From Ahaetulla prasina (Eukaryota; Chordata; Lepidosauria; Squamata; Colubridae), in contig NC_080543.1 of the NCBI RefSeq assembly GCF_028640845.1, positions 8,719,459 through 8,783,458 on the forward strand: 64,000 nt of DNA, written 5' to 3'. The notes below the pieces were generated by a model. It was given only the letters and a program-made list of their open reading frames with translations. It did no database searches and was not told where the DNA came from. The translations under genes and the position numbers were made by a program. Shown piece by piece: positions 40,686-51,743 of the stretch. Positions within the stretch are counted from its first letter, which is position 1, and every line of letters begins with the position of its first letter.

Positions 40686-41225
40686 TATTTATTTATTTTA
40701 TTTATTTATTTAAATTTTTATACCGCCCTTCTCCCGAAGGACTCAGGGCGGTGTACAGCCAAAGTTAAAACAATTAAATATACAAAATTAAAATATCAAT
40801 TTAAAATACATATTCAATGATGGCCAAATTAAAACCATCAATTGACCCAACCTAAAACACCCCATATAAAATTACAAAAAATTAAAATTTGGAAATTTAA
40901 AAATCAAGCCAGTCCCGCTTGGATAAATAAATAAGTTTTTAATTCCCGGCGAAAGGTCCGAAGGTCAGATAATTGGCGCAAACCGGGGGGAAGTTCATTC
41001 CAGAGGGTAGGTGCTCCAACAGAGAAGGCCCTTCCCCTGGGGGCCGCCAGCCGGCATTGCTTGGCAGACGGCACCCTGAGAAGACCTTCTCTGTGAGAGC
41101 GTACGGATCGGTGGGAGGCATAAGGTAACAGCAGGCGGTCCCGTAAGTACCCGGGCCCTAAGCCATGGAGCGCTTTAAAGGTGGTAACCAGAACCTTTGA
41201 ACTAACAGCTGACTATGTTGCCTCT
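40686..41225 (-). mobile_element. L2/CR1-type LINE 3' end
   Basis: The minus-strand translation contains PPGEGPSLLEHLPSGMNFPP and related C-terminal frames. The tail is TACCGCCCTTCTCCCGAAGG next to TTTA repeats. The LINE 5' side ends near 41220. Confidence 0.85.
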
Positions 41226-41480
41226 GTGCCTTGCCCCTGGTCATCACACAAGCATTTTTTAATGAGATCCATGAATCAGAGCCTGTCCTGAGAAAAATTG
41301 AGGCTTTTTAAAAGAAAAAAACAAGTCCTGAGATTGGATCTGTTAAAACAACCAGCCAGTTGGATCTTAAATTTCTTAATTTATTCACTAAATCTATAAG
41401 CCTGCCCGACTCTGTAGCGACTCTGGATGGTGCACGATTCAAAAATAACTTTGAACTGAATGGTCATTAAGTCGAGGACT
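41226..41480. other. Unassigned sequence with a Tigger-like end
   Basis: ATTAAGTCGAGGACTGTCTTGTA at 41465-41488 is a Tigger-like terminus. The rest has no assignment. Confidence 0.35.
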
Positions 41481-41489
41481 GTCTTGTAC

Positions 41490-41945
41490 CAGGGTGGATA
41501 AAAATCAATGATTTTTTTTAAAATCAAAAAGATCAGGGTTTTTTTTTAATTTAAATTGGATTTTTTTTTAAAAATTTAAATTGGATTTCTTTTTCTCAAA
41601 TTTATTTTTAATAAAATGCTTCTGGGGTAAAAAAAAATCTATCTAAAGATAGTTTTCTATTTAAGATACATTAATAATTTAAGTTTATTCAGCATGAACT
41701 GGAGCTTACATTATGTAGCACGAGGCTATAATATTCTGCAATATTTGCATTTTTGGTAAACTCAATCCAAGCTCCGCAAGGTGAGATAACATGCACTGCA
41801 TAGATGCATTCACCCAATTTCACAGCAGAGATGACAGCTGCTCTTTAAAAAATATGATTTAAATCGAGTCAATTTAAATCAAGGCTTTTTACTAGTGATT
41901 TCAATCGTGATTTCAATCGACTTGATTGAAATCAAATCCACCCTG
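41490..41945. mobile_element. A/T-rich DNA transposon with inverted ends
   Basis: The ends are CAGGGTGGATAAAAATCAAT and ATTGAAATCAAATCCACCCTG-type inverse. The flanks TCTTGTAC and CCTCGTAC agree in 6 of 8 bases, suggesting hAT. The interior is dominated by TTTAAATTGGATTTTT repeats. Confidence 0.65.
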
Positions 41946-42029
41946 CCTCGTACTGTAGTTTAACAAACCGGAAAATCTTCTCTGTCGCAAGAAACATCCA
42001 CCCCTGCCGTTCATTATCATTCCCTTTAA

Positions 42030-42236
42030 GAAAAGGGTGTCAAACTCAAGGCCTGGGGGCCAGATGTGGCCCACGGGGCCACCCTGGAAACAGCGAAGGA
42101 CTGGCCCGCGGCGCCTCTGCCAGCAAAAACGAAGCTGGGGAGGGCTGCGCGCGGCCCTCCCGAGCTCCATTTTCGCTGGCAGAGCGTTGCAGGAAGCTGT
42201 CGGAGCCGAAAATGGAGCTCGAGAGCCCGTTTTGGC
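42030..42236 (+). mobile_element. hAT family C left part
   Basis: It begins AGGGTGTCAAACTCAAGGCC and carries the AAAATGGAGCTCGAGAGCCC unit. It stops where the duplicated block begins. The family C right end appears at 43376-43545. Confidence 0.7.
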
Positions 42237-43375
42237 TGACCGTTTTGTAAGTCGAGGATTTATAGAAGTACACCCACACATATTCATTTGGCTTACTATT
42301 TATCTAAATTTGCCTGAAATGCTATAGGATTTCCTGCCCGAGCAGAGGGTTGGACTAGAAGACCTCCTTCCAACTCTATTTATCCTATCCTATCCTAACG
42401 TATCCTATCCTATCCTATCCCTATCCCATTCATATTCCATTCTATCCTATCCTACCCTACTCTATTCTATTCTACTCCTATTCTACTCTCCTCCTATTCT
42501 ATTCTATTCTCCTATTCTCCTTCTAGTCTATTCCCCTATTCCATTCCCCTCCTATTCTCCTATTCTATTCTCCTCCTATTCTATTCCCCTCCTATTCTAT
42601 TCTACTCGTCAAGGTTCCAGAAAAACCTCTTCTGCATAAAAAAAACCTCAGAAGCCATTGTTTTCCAGAGTTCTTTACTAGCATGAGGAAACTGGCACAC
42701 GATGAGTGAAATTCCAAAACTGAATTTCCGGATTCTTTTCCCAGTTATACAAACCCCAAGAGTCCCACCCCCCTGACCCCTTTGATGGTCACATGGTCCC
42801 ACGTTCTCCCAGTTCATTCGAATATCTTCTCGCCACTCTTCCTGCAGATGTGAACACCATCTGACCTTGACCGCTTGAAGAATGTTACCATACCCCTCAA
42901 CCCCCCTTCTTCCCCTCAGGGGAAAATGTGGCAGCGTCTGGAACCCTAAAGTCTAATATGGTTTCCAGGCCTGACACTACTCTTATTCTCCTCCTATTCT
43001 ATTCCCCTCCTATTCTATTCTACTCTTATTCTCCTATTCTCCTCCTATTCTATTCTATTCTATTCTATTCTATTCTATTCTATTCTATTCTATTCTATTC
43101 TACTCTTATTCTCCTATTCTCCTCCTATTCTATTCCCCTCCTATTCTATTCTATCCTACTCCTATTCTATTCTATTCTAGTCTATTCTACTATTCTATTC
43201 TAGCCTATCCCATTGCATCCCATCCCATCCCATCCCATCCCACCCCACCCCACCCTACCCTACACTACGCTACTCTATCCCATTCCATCCTACGCTATTC
43301 TACTCCTATTCTACTCCTATCCTATCCCATTCCAAATTCTGCATTAAAGGCATGCTATTGAACTGCAGAATACTT
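42237..43375 (+). repeat. Duplicated block, copy 1: CR1 end plus TTCTA/TATCC repeats
   Basis: It begins AAGTCGAGGATTTATAGAAG, contains the CR1 end GAGGGTTGGACTAGAAGACC and then about 950 bases of TATCC, TTCTA, TCCTA and CATCC pentamers. It ends CCATTCCAAATTCTGCATTA, AAGGCATGCTATTG. A non-pentamer piece of about 350 bases is embedded at 42605-42960. The same order of landmarks is at 48235-49190. Confidence 0.85.
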
Positions 43376-43545
43376 CGCAGGAAGCTGTCGTAGCCGAAAA
43401 TGGAGCTTGGGAGCCCGTTTTTGCTGGCAGAGCACTCAGGCCACCACAGGCACTCACCCTGGCCATGCCCACCCCTGCCCCCCAAGGTCAAACACAACCC
43501 TGATGCGGCCCTCAATGAAATCGAGTTTGACAACCCTGCTTTTAA
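43376..43545 (+). mobile_element. hAT family C right part
   Basis: It reads AGGAAGCTGTCGTAGCCGAA to ATCGAGTTTGACAACCCTG. Its first 50 bases repeat the last 50 bases of the family C segment that stops at 42236, so the duplicated block is bounded by a direct repeat. Confidence 0.75.
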
Positions 43546-43904
43546 GACAGGTTTGGTTTTTTTGCAAGCCAACAACAGACCAGTTCATAGAACATGATTT
43601 ATAAAGGCCGGATTTACCATCTCACACTGAGGAAGCCCTGACAATCTGTCCATTTTTAATGCAACGTCTCAGGGAAGTTTTTTCGCGCAACCTTTAAATA
43701 ATGAGTATATTCTATCTAGACACCGGGAGTCTGGGAGTTCTAGTCCCCTCTTGGGCCTGAAAGCCGGCTGGGTGACCTTGGAGGGTCAGTCCCCACCCCC
43801 CTCTCTCAGCCCAACCCACCTCACAGGGTTGTTGTTGTTTGGGGAAAACAAGAGGAGGAAGGTGTGTGGGATATGTTGGCTGCCTTGAGTTATTTGTAAA
43901 AATA

Positions 43905-44475
43905 ATAAACGCAGGAGATAATAAAATAAAATAATGAAATAAAATAAAATAAAATAAAATAATAAAATAATAAATAAGATAAACTAAATAATAAAGCTAT
44001 AAAACAATAAAATAAAAAATAAAACAATATAAAATAAAATAATAATAAATAAAACATAACATAAAAAATTAATAATATAAAATAAACAATCAAATAAAAA
44101 TAATAAGATTAAAATAAAATAAATAACATAAAATAAAGTAAATAATAAAATTATATAATATAAAACAATAAAATTATATAATATAAAGCAATAAAATAAT
44201 ATAAAACAATAAAATAATATAAAACAATCAAAAATAAGATTAAAATAAAATAAAAATAAAAGAATAAAATAAAAATAAGGTTGAAATAAAATAAAGTAAA
44301 ATAATATAAAACGATAAAATAAACATAATAAATGAAATAAAAATAAAATAAATAATACTAGCATAACATAGAATAATGAAATAAATCCTAAAACAATATA
44401 AAACAATAATATAATATAAAACAATAAAATAACAAATGAAGATAAATAAAATAAAATAAATAATAAATAAAATTA
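43905..44475. repeat. A/T-rich (AAATA)n-like tract of about 570 bases
   Basis: It is made of AAATAAA, ATATAAAACAAT and AATAATAAA units with almost no G. Phe/Ile/Leu/Tyr-only frames on the minus strand are repeat artefacts. It lies about 150 bases from RAB30 coding exon 1. Confidence 0.9.
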
Positions 44476-44630
44476 AATGAATCACCTCTCATCAAGAGCA
44501 AACGGCTCCAATCTGATACCAAGCTCTCAAGCAAATTGGAGGGGGGGGTGGAATCATATCCTATGCAGTCCTTTCTCCCCGATATGCAGAAATATCTACG
44601 TGGCTCCGATCAGATCGGACGCCTCCTTAC

Positions 44631-44723
44631 CTGTGTGAACCGTCGCACTAAGCAGGTCTTCCCCACACCAGCGTTCCCGATTAAAACTATTTTGAAGAGA
44701 AAGTCATAATCTTCCATACTCAT
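44631..44723 (-). CDS. RAB30: RAB30 first coding exon
   Basis: This exon encodes residues 1-31. [19 protein letters not shown] is characteristic of RAB30. The P-loop GNAGVGKT is at 16-23. The ATG is at 44721-44723. The exon continues eight bases upstream to an acceptor, CTTGCAG|CTTGGTAA, so at least one 5' non-coding exon lies to the right (not identified). The donor is CACAG|GTAAGG, phase 0. Together with 38597-38680, 31598-31781 and 28908-29158 it yields 203 residues without gap or stop. Confidence 0.97.
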
Positions 44724-44731
44724 TTACCAAG

Positions 44732-45235
44732 CTGCAAGGAAAAGGAAAAAGAAGAAAAAAAACAGAACTGAATCGATCCAAAAGGATATATAGATATAGA
44801 TATAGATATATATTTATCCTTCTAACAGAAAGCAGCGGAGAATCTAGAAAACGTTACAGGATTAAAAGCAAAATGATTAGTAAGTGGCAGATCCAGTGAC
44901 TTTTTCGATGACTAACAAGACTTTGCTCCTTCGACTCGGCAGGACAAAGGTCCCCGTGTATTGGCCCTTTCTTCCAACACTACAATATTTATGCTAGAAC
45001 AGAACTGCCAATCCTCAACTTACGACCATAATTGGAACCAGAATATCCGTTGTTAAGCAAAGGAAGCAATTAAGTAAGTTGCACCTGATTTTACAGCCTT
45101 TTTGGGTGGGTTTTTTTTTTTTTTTTTTTTTGGCCATGGTTGCTACATCCTCGCACCTATGAAGCCACGCAGGCCGGCCCCTTACTTTTTCCAAGACGGC
45201 CCCTGTTGTAATATTAAGCCATATGAACTCCTTTA
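44732..45235. other. RAB30 5' intron, mostly unassigned
   Basis: It contains a GATATA microsatellite near 44788-44812 and a Tigger-like trace near 45012-45085. No exon is seen. Confidence 0.4.
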
Positions 45236-45803
45236 TAGAATAGAATAGAATAGAATTTTTATTGGCCAAGTGTGATTGGACACACAAGGAATTTGTCTTG
45301 GTGCATATGCTCTCAGTGTACATAAAGAAAAGATACGTTCATCAAGGTACAACATTTACAACACAATTGATGGTCAATATATCAATATAAATCATAAGGA
45401 TTGCCAGCAACAAGTTATAGTCATACAGTCATAAGTGGAAAGAGATTGGTGATGGGAACTATAAAACCATTAATAGTAGTGCAGATTCAGTAAATAGTCT
45501 GACAGTGTTGATGGAATTATTTGTTTAGCAGAGTGATGGCCTTTGGGAAAAAACTGTCCTTGTGTCTAGTTGTTCTGGTGTGCAGTGCTTTGTAGCATCG
45601 TTTTGAGGGTAGGAGTTGAAACAGTTTATGTCCAGGATGTGAGGGATCTGCAAATATTTTCATGGCCCTCTTCTTGATTCGTGCAGTATACAGGTCCTCA
45701 ATGGAAGGCAGGTTGGTAGCAATTATTTTTTCTGCAGATCTAATTATCCTCTGAAGTCTGTGTTTTTCTTGTTGGGTTGCAGAACCGAACCAGACAGTTA
45801 TTA
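45236..45803 (-). mobile_element. L2-type LINE 3' end with (TTCTA)n
   Basis: Read on the minus strand: TVWFGSATQQEKH, then LPSIEDLYTARIKKRAMKIF, DPSHPGHKLFQLLPS, TRTTRHKDSFFPKAITLLNK and a stop. The tail ends TTGGCCAATAAAAATTCTA and three more TTCTA units. The segment at 6838-7378 is a shorter relative. Confidence 0.85.
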
Positions 45804-46345
45804 CTTATGTGCAAATATAAGCATGAGCAATCTTTGAGAAATTGTTTATATCAGCATAAGTAAGTCTGGCTAATTTTTATCATGTAAGCAGAAATCTGTT
45901 TGATGCCAAGGTTGCAAAGATGTTTGCCTGTAAATGTATCAACACTTTTGTGATAGCCACAGAACATTCCTTCTCTGATAAGGCTCACTTCACAAAGCTT
46001 CAAAGAAGTTGCTCCTACACACAATTATATGAGATTTATTAGCATGTAGGGTTAGGATGTTACAAGATGAATTTATGTTTGTTACTGTGATTTTGCTACA
46101 CAAGTTTCTTGATGTTTTAGAATGTGCCTTTGTTGCTATGTGATTTATGCATGCAAGCCTGCCTTTGATGTAGACGCCTTCTGATAAGAATTCTAATAAA
46201 AGGAGAGGCTAAAATTTTGTTCGATGCTCTCTCATCTTGAGAAAAACTGCGTGTTTGTCTCATTTCCCTCATGAGAAGCCCACCAAATGCTTGATGCTTC
46301 GACAGGCCCCACGGGCCGGATTCGAACACATTGCAGGCTGGATAT
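45804..46345 (+). mobile_element. Possible LTR truncating the LINE
   Basis: The LINE homology stops at 45803. From TGTGCAAATATAAGC to GCTTCGACA there is an AATAAAAGG signal at about 46195 followed by CTCTCTCATCTTGAG, resembling R-U5 of a retroviral-type LTR. No duplication was established. Confidence 0.4.
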
Positions 46346-46579
46346 GGTCCCCGGGCCCTTGTGTTTGATTGCTCTAGCTAAACTGGGATCAGACTAAGCT
46401 AGTATTTGGAAGAGAGTTTAGCCGGGAACATAGCTGTGGGTTAAACCAGCAGATCAAGAAAAATATCCTGGGAAAAGGCCACTTACAAACCGCTCTGAGA
46501 AATTCACTGGAAGTTTGAATCAAAAAAAAAGACCCCCCCACTCTCCATGTTTTTTACGGCTTTCCTTGTAACAAACATC

Positions 46580-46821
46580 GCACCTTTCGCCGCGAGCTGA
46601 AGACGTATTTATTTTTTCGTGCAGGACTGGCATAAAATGGATATTTATTAATTTTAATGGTGTTTTATGGTTTTATTGTATGTTTTAATTAATGGGCCAA
46701 ATTGAATAGGTTTTTTAAAATTGGTTTTAATTGTATTTTGTATTTATTTATTGTTGTTTTACTCAGCTGTAAACCGCCCTGAGTCCTTCGGGAGAAGGGC
46801 GGTATATAAATTAAATTATTA

Positions 46822-46887
<66 letters not shown>

Positions 46888-46905
46888 CATCATCATCATC
46901 ATCAG
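46580..46905 (+). mobile_element. L2/CR1-type LINE 3' end with long (ATT)n
   Basis: It begins TTTCGCCGCGAGCTGAAGAC and ends CGCCCTGAGTCCTTCGGGAG, GGCGGTATATAAATTAA. About 23 ATT units and then five CAT units follow. Confidence 0.85.
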
Positions 46906-46995
46906 CATCGCACGGCTCTCGCCAAACGGGTTGGAAACCGACCAAAGATTTTTCAACACTCTCAGATCCTAATCAATTCCATGCAGTAGTGGGTT

Positions 46996-47654
46996 CCACT
47001 TACGTTCGCTACCGGTTCGGAACTCTGAGTGCACACAGAGCATGTGGGATGACGTCCAGGCGGGTGGGTGGAGCCAGGGGTGAAATGTTCCCGGTTCAGA
47101 CTGGATCGCCCGATCCGGTAGCAATAACGGTAGGTAGTTCAGAGAACCAGTAGCAAAAATCCCTGCCCCCTCCCCATGCCCAACTGAGCCACACGATCAT
47201 CAGGTTTTTTGTTTTTTTTACTTTTAAAAGCATTTTTTCTTCGGCTGAAAAAATGCTTTTAAAAGTTTTTTAAAAAGCCTCTAATATTCGCTCGGCTCAG
47301 CTGGGATCATCAGAGCCTTTTAAAAGCATTTTTTGTACAACCTCTTTGGCCGAAGAGGTCGTAAAAAAATGCTTTTAAAAGCCTCTGACGATCAGACAAC
47401 TCAGCTGGGATCGTCAGAGGAGCCTTTTAAAAGCATTTTTACTACAACCTCTTCAGTCAAAGTAGAAAAAATGCTTTTAAAAGTACAACAAAAAATTGGC
47501 CACGCCCACTCAGTCACATTACCCCACCACCACCAAGCCACGCCCACAGAACCGGTAGTAACAAATTTTACATTTCATCACTAGGCGGAGCCTTCTGCAG
47601 CTGCCGTTACCAGTTCGCCCGAATCTGGGCGAACCGGTAGAAACCCACCACTGG
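46996..47654. mobile_element. Outer hAT-like element with ACCGGTTCG ends
   Basis: The ends GTGGGTTCCACTTACGTTCG and CGGTAGAAACCCACCAC are imperfect inverses. They surround the complete inner element at 47075-47583. The outer duplication is not evident. Confidence 0.55.
47075..47583. mobile_element. hAT-like element with internal hairpins
   Basis: The ends are CAGGGGTGAAATGTTCC and ACATTTCATCACTAG. The flanks are GGTGGAGC (47067-47074) and GGCGGAGC (47584-47591). Inside, CTTTTAAAAGCATTTTT and its inverse AAAAATGCTTTTAAAAG occur three times each, with GGCTCAGCTGGGATC between, making three stacked hairpins. Confidence 0.8.
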
Positions 47655-48234
47655 TTCTACCAGAAGACAAGAAAGTGGAGAAAAATAATGGCTTAGAAAT
47701 CCCGGAAGCCTCAAAATCTCGCAAGAGCTGAAATTTCCAAGATGTTCGCCAGTCTGACCTTCCTTCTAGCCCTTTTTCTCTCTGCCGATAAGGACTTCCG
47801 TGTGACCGACATGCCGCAGAGGAAAAAAATCCATGCTGGGGTGTGTGTGTGTGCAAATAAAAATTAGGAAGGAAAAAAATTCAGACGGCCGTTTGCTAAT
47901 CTATGGGAAACTGAAGACGGAGAGAAAGCCAAACACGTACTGGAAGAGACAAGGGAGATTAGGCATGCAATGTTCTCTCTGCATTGTAAATATTTACTCG
48001 GATTATCTGGTTGCTGCAGATACATCTGGAATGCCACAAGGCAGTCAAAATGCAACTCGGCTAGGAGAAGTGAAGCGTCCCCCACCCCCAATAAGGCTTC
48101 CAGAGGACCAGAAACCTGTTCTTTCCTTTTTGAATTGCATGACCATGGGGAATGCTGCAACAGTCTTCCGTTGTGGAAAAGGGTCAGAAGTCACTTTTTT
48201 TCAGTGCTGTTGTAACCTTGAATAGTCACTAAAT
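47655..48234. other. Unassigned sequence with a Tigger-like end
   Basis: From about 48135 the Tigger-like family (ATGGGGAATGCTGCAACAGT and TCACTAAATGAACAGTTGTA) appears. The rest is unassigned. Confidence 0.4.
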
Positions 48235-49190
48235 GAACAGTTGTAAGTCTAGGACTTATAGAAGCACACCCACACACATTCACTTGGCTTACTATTTATC
48301 TAAATTTGTCTAAAATGGTATAGGGTTTCCTGCCTGAGCAGGGGGTTGGACTAGAAGACCTCCAAGGTCCCTTCCAACTCTGTTTATCCTATCCTATCCT
48401 ATCCCTATCCTATCCCTATCCCTATCCCTGTCCCTATCCCATTCATATTCCATTCTATCCTACCTTATCTTACCCTACTCTATTCTATTCTACTCCTGTT
48501 CTATTCTACTATTCTACTCCTATTCTATTCCTATTCTATTCCAACCTATTCTACTCCTTTTCTACTATTCTTTTTTTTGTACAAGTTTTTATTGATTTTT
48601 TAATTTCCCCCACTCCTCACATACACAATTCATGAACAGATATTGACCATATCTTATCTTATACAATTCAAAATATTCAAATATATTTTTCTTAGTTACA
48701 ATTTTTGCCAAAATATTCTTTTCATAGCTTTTTATTCATTTCCTAACATTTCCTTGCTCATTTTATTAAATCACATCTTTTTTCGCCCTCCTTTTCTAAT
48801 TCCTATTCTACTATTCTATTCTACCCCATTCTACTATTCTACTCCTGTTCTATTCTACTCCTGTTCTATTCTACTCCTATTCTATTCTAACCTATTCTAC
48901 TCCTATTCTATTCTACTCCTATTCTACTCCTATTCTGTTCTAGCCTATCCCATCCCATCCCATCCCATCCCATCCCATCCTACCCTACCCTATTCTATGC
49001 TATTCCTATTCTACTTTACTCTACTCTATCCCATTCCATCCTACCCTACCCTACCCTACCCTACCCTACCCTATCCTATCCCATCCCATCCTACCCTATT
49101 CTACTCCTATTCTGCTCCTATCCTATCCTATCCCATTCCAAATTCTGCATTAAAGGCATGCTACTGAGCTGCAGAATACTTTGCTATCAG
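48235..49190 (+). repeat. Duplicated block, copy 2: CR1 end plus pentamer repeats
   Basis: The landmarks are in the same order as in 42237-43375: AAGTCTAGGACTTATAGAAG, GGGGGTTGGACTAGAAGACC, TATCC and TTCTA runs, CCATTCCAAATTCTGCATTA, AAGGCATGCTACTG. Its embedded non-pentamer piece (48565-48800, beginning TTGTACAAGTTTTTATTG) is different from the one in copy 1. Confidence 0.85.
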
Positions 49191-49529
49191 TAATGCATTC
49201 CTTTTAGTGTTTATCTCCAACTGCTTGTCAGAAGAAAAGCTATTTTGCCTCATCGGATGATAGAGGGGTATAAATAATGACCTCACCCTACAAGCTTCTT
49301 CAGCATCGCCCAGAGAATTCAATCCAGAATTTCTCCGTCTCAGCAGGATTCGTATACAGCCGTTCTCAAAGCCAATTCTTTACTACCGTGTTTCCCCCAA
49401 ACTAAGACCGGGTCTTATATTAACTTTTGCTACAAAAGACGCATTTTGGCCTATTTTCCGGTTAGGTCTTATTTGGGGGAAATACGGTATTAAACGCCTC
49501 TGTCTGGTTAACAATACTGGGGTAGGTCT

Positions 49530-50225
49530 TATAGAATAACAGAGTTGGAAGGGACCTTGGAGGTCTTCTAATCCAACCCCCTGCCCACGCAAGAAATCCT
49601 ACTTGCCCACCACTTCAGACAAATGGTTGTCCAACATCTTCTTAGGAACTTCCAGTGTTGGAGCATTCACAACTTCTGCAGGCAAGTTGTTCCACTTATT
49701 AATTGTTCTCACTGTCAGGAAATTCCTCCTTAGTTCTAGGTTGCTTCTCTCCTTGATTAGTTTCCACCCATTCCTTCTTGTCCTGCCCTCAGGTGCTTTG
49801 GAGAATAGCTTGACTCCTTCTTTGTGGTAGTCCCTGAGATATTGGAAGACTGATATCATGTCTCCCCTAGTCCTTCTTTTCATCAAACTAGACAACCCCA
49901 GGTCCAGCAACTATTCTTTATGTTTTGGCCCCCAGTCCCCTCATCATCTTGGTTGCTCTTCTCTGCACTCTTTCTAAAGTCTCCACATCTTTTTTACATC
50001 GTGGCGACCAAAACTGGATGCAGTATTCCAAGCGTGGCTTTACCAAGGCATTATAAAGTGGTATTAACACTTCCCGTGATCTTGATTCTATCCCTCTGTT
50101 TATGCAGCCTAGAAAGGTGTTGGCTTTTTTTGGCAGCTGCTGCACATGGCTGGCTCATATGTAAATGGTTGTCCACCAGGTCTCCAAAATCCCTCTCACA
50201 GTTACTACTATTGAGCGAGGTACCA
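49530..50225 (-). mobile_element. CR1 LINE 3' part
   Basis: The minus-strand translation contains [40 protein letters not shown] and [12 protein letters not shown], the CR1 post-RT region. It continues through the 3' UTR to AGAGTTGGAAGGGACCTTGG at 49530. It is 5' truncated. Confidence 0.92.
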
Positions 50226-50926
50226 GCTATATCAGGAGTCCTGATATAGGTGGTACCTATATCAGGATATAGGTACCACCTATATTCAACTCCCAGAAGT
50301 ATACCTATATATTTCTGGGAGTTGAAGTCCACCAGGCTTAAAGTTGCCAAGGTTGCAGACCCCTGACCTATATGGTACCTGTGCATTTTGTTTTTATTTT
50401 GTTTTATAGTAGGAGCATCCTGAAAAATCATGCTAGGGCTTATTTTCCAGTTGGGTCTTATTTTCGGGGGAAACAGGATAGTTAAGGAAGGTTCCCCAGG
50501 AAATTGCCTAGGCTAGGGCTTGTTAACTTTGGCAGCTTGAAAACATGGGGGGGGGGCTTCAACTCCCAGAATGACCACCGTGGACTATGGCTTTCCGGCT
50601 TGCAAACTGAGCAGCTGGTTTTGATTTTGAGTTAGTGTGCATTATTCTAGCTTTTTTTTGAGAGAGAGAGAGAGAGAGATTGGAGCAGCCGGATGCTGGC
50701 ATCTTACCTTCACAAGAATCGTGTGGAGTAGATGAGACAGAAGGCTTGTTTGCAATGGGGCATGGTGCCATGCTTAGGGTAAACCACAGCGAAAGAGACA
50801 TTTGGCATAGGGAGAATCCATTTGTGGGTTCTGACCATCTAACATTTCCTTCCTTTCTCCCTCCCACCCGTACATTTTCTTTTCCTTTCCTTTCTTGTCC
50901 CTTCTTTCATTATCCTTCCTCCCCTC
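50226..50926. other. Mixed short repeats
   Basis: TATATCAGG and ACCTATAT occur in alternating directions near 50230-50310. A CTTCAACTCCCAGAA repeat occurs near 50320 and 50560, and a GA run at 50658-50680. No gene was found. Confidence 0.5.
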
Positions 50927-51180
50927 CAAGGGTGCTATTCAGCAGGTCCTGGAGAACCGGTAGCGGAAATTTTGAGCAGTTCGGAGAACCGGCAAAATAC
51001 CACCTCTGGCTGGCCCCAGCTTGGGGTGGGAATGGAGATTTTGCAGTATCCTTCCCCCAGGAGTGGGGAAGGAATGGGGATTTTGCAGTATCCTTCCCCT
51101 GCCACTCCAATCAAGCCACACCACGCCCACTAAGCCACGGTTACAGAACCGGTAGTAAAAGAATTTGGATTTCACCACTG
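50927..51180 (-). mobile_element. hAT MITE, family B
   Basis: The ends are CAAGGGTGCTATTCAGCAGG and GGATTTCACCACTG. The flanks are CTCCCCTC (50919-50926) and GTCCCCTC (51181-51188). Confidence 0.82.
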
Positions 51181-51442
51181 GTCCCCTCCCCCCATACACT
51201 TTCCTTTCCTTTCCCTTATTCATTATCCATCCTTTCTTCCTTCCTTCCTTCCTTCCCTCCCTCATCTCATTATCCTTCCTGCCTTCCTTTGTCAGTCTTT
51301 TCAAGCAAAAGGGCCCCATTTCATCACATTTCCTTGCAAGGAATTTTCTTTTTCCTTCACTTCTGTTCCAACACTGAATTTGTTCTGTCAGAGCTGGCGC
51401 AAACTTAAACCTATAGGTAGAAAACAATACTTGGCTCCATTT

Positions 51443-51743
<301 letters not shown>

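Noticed and set aside
43890..44485. Hydrophobic Phe/Leu/Tyr frames resembling membrane proteins
   Set aside because: Composition follows from the A/T-rich (AAATA)n tract; frames exist only because G and C are nearly absent.
48941..49095. Telomere-like CCCTA repeats
   Set aside because: The units are pentamers (CATCC, CTACC), not the hexamer CCCTAA, and belong to the pentamer block.
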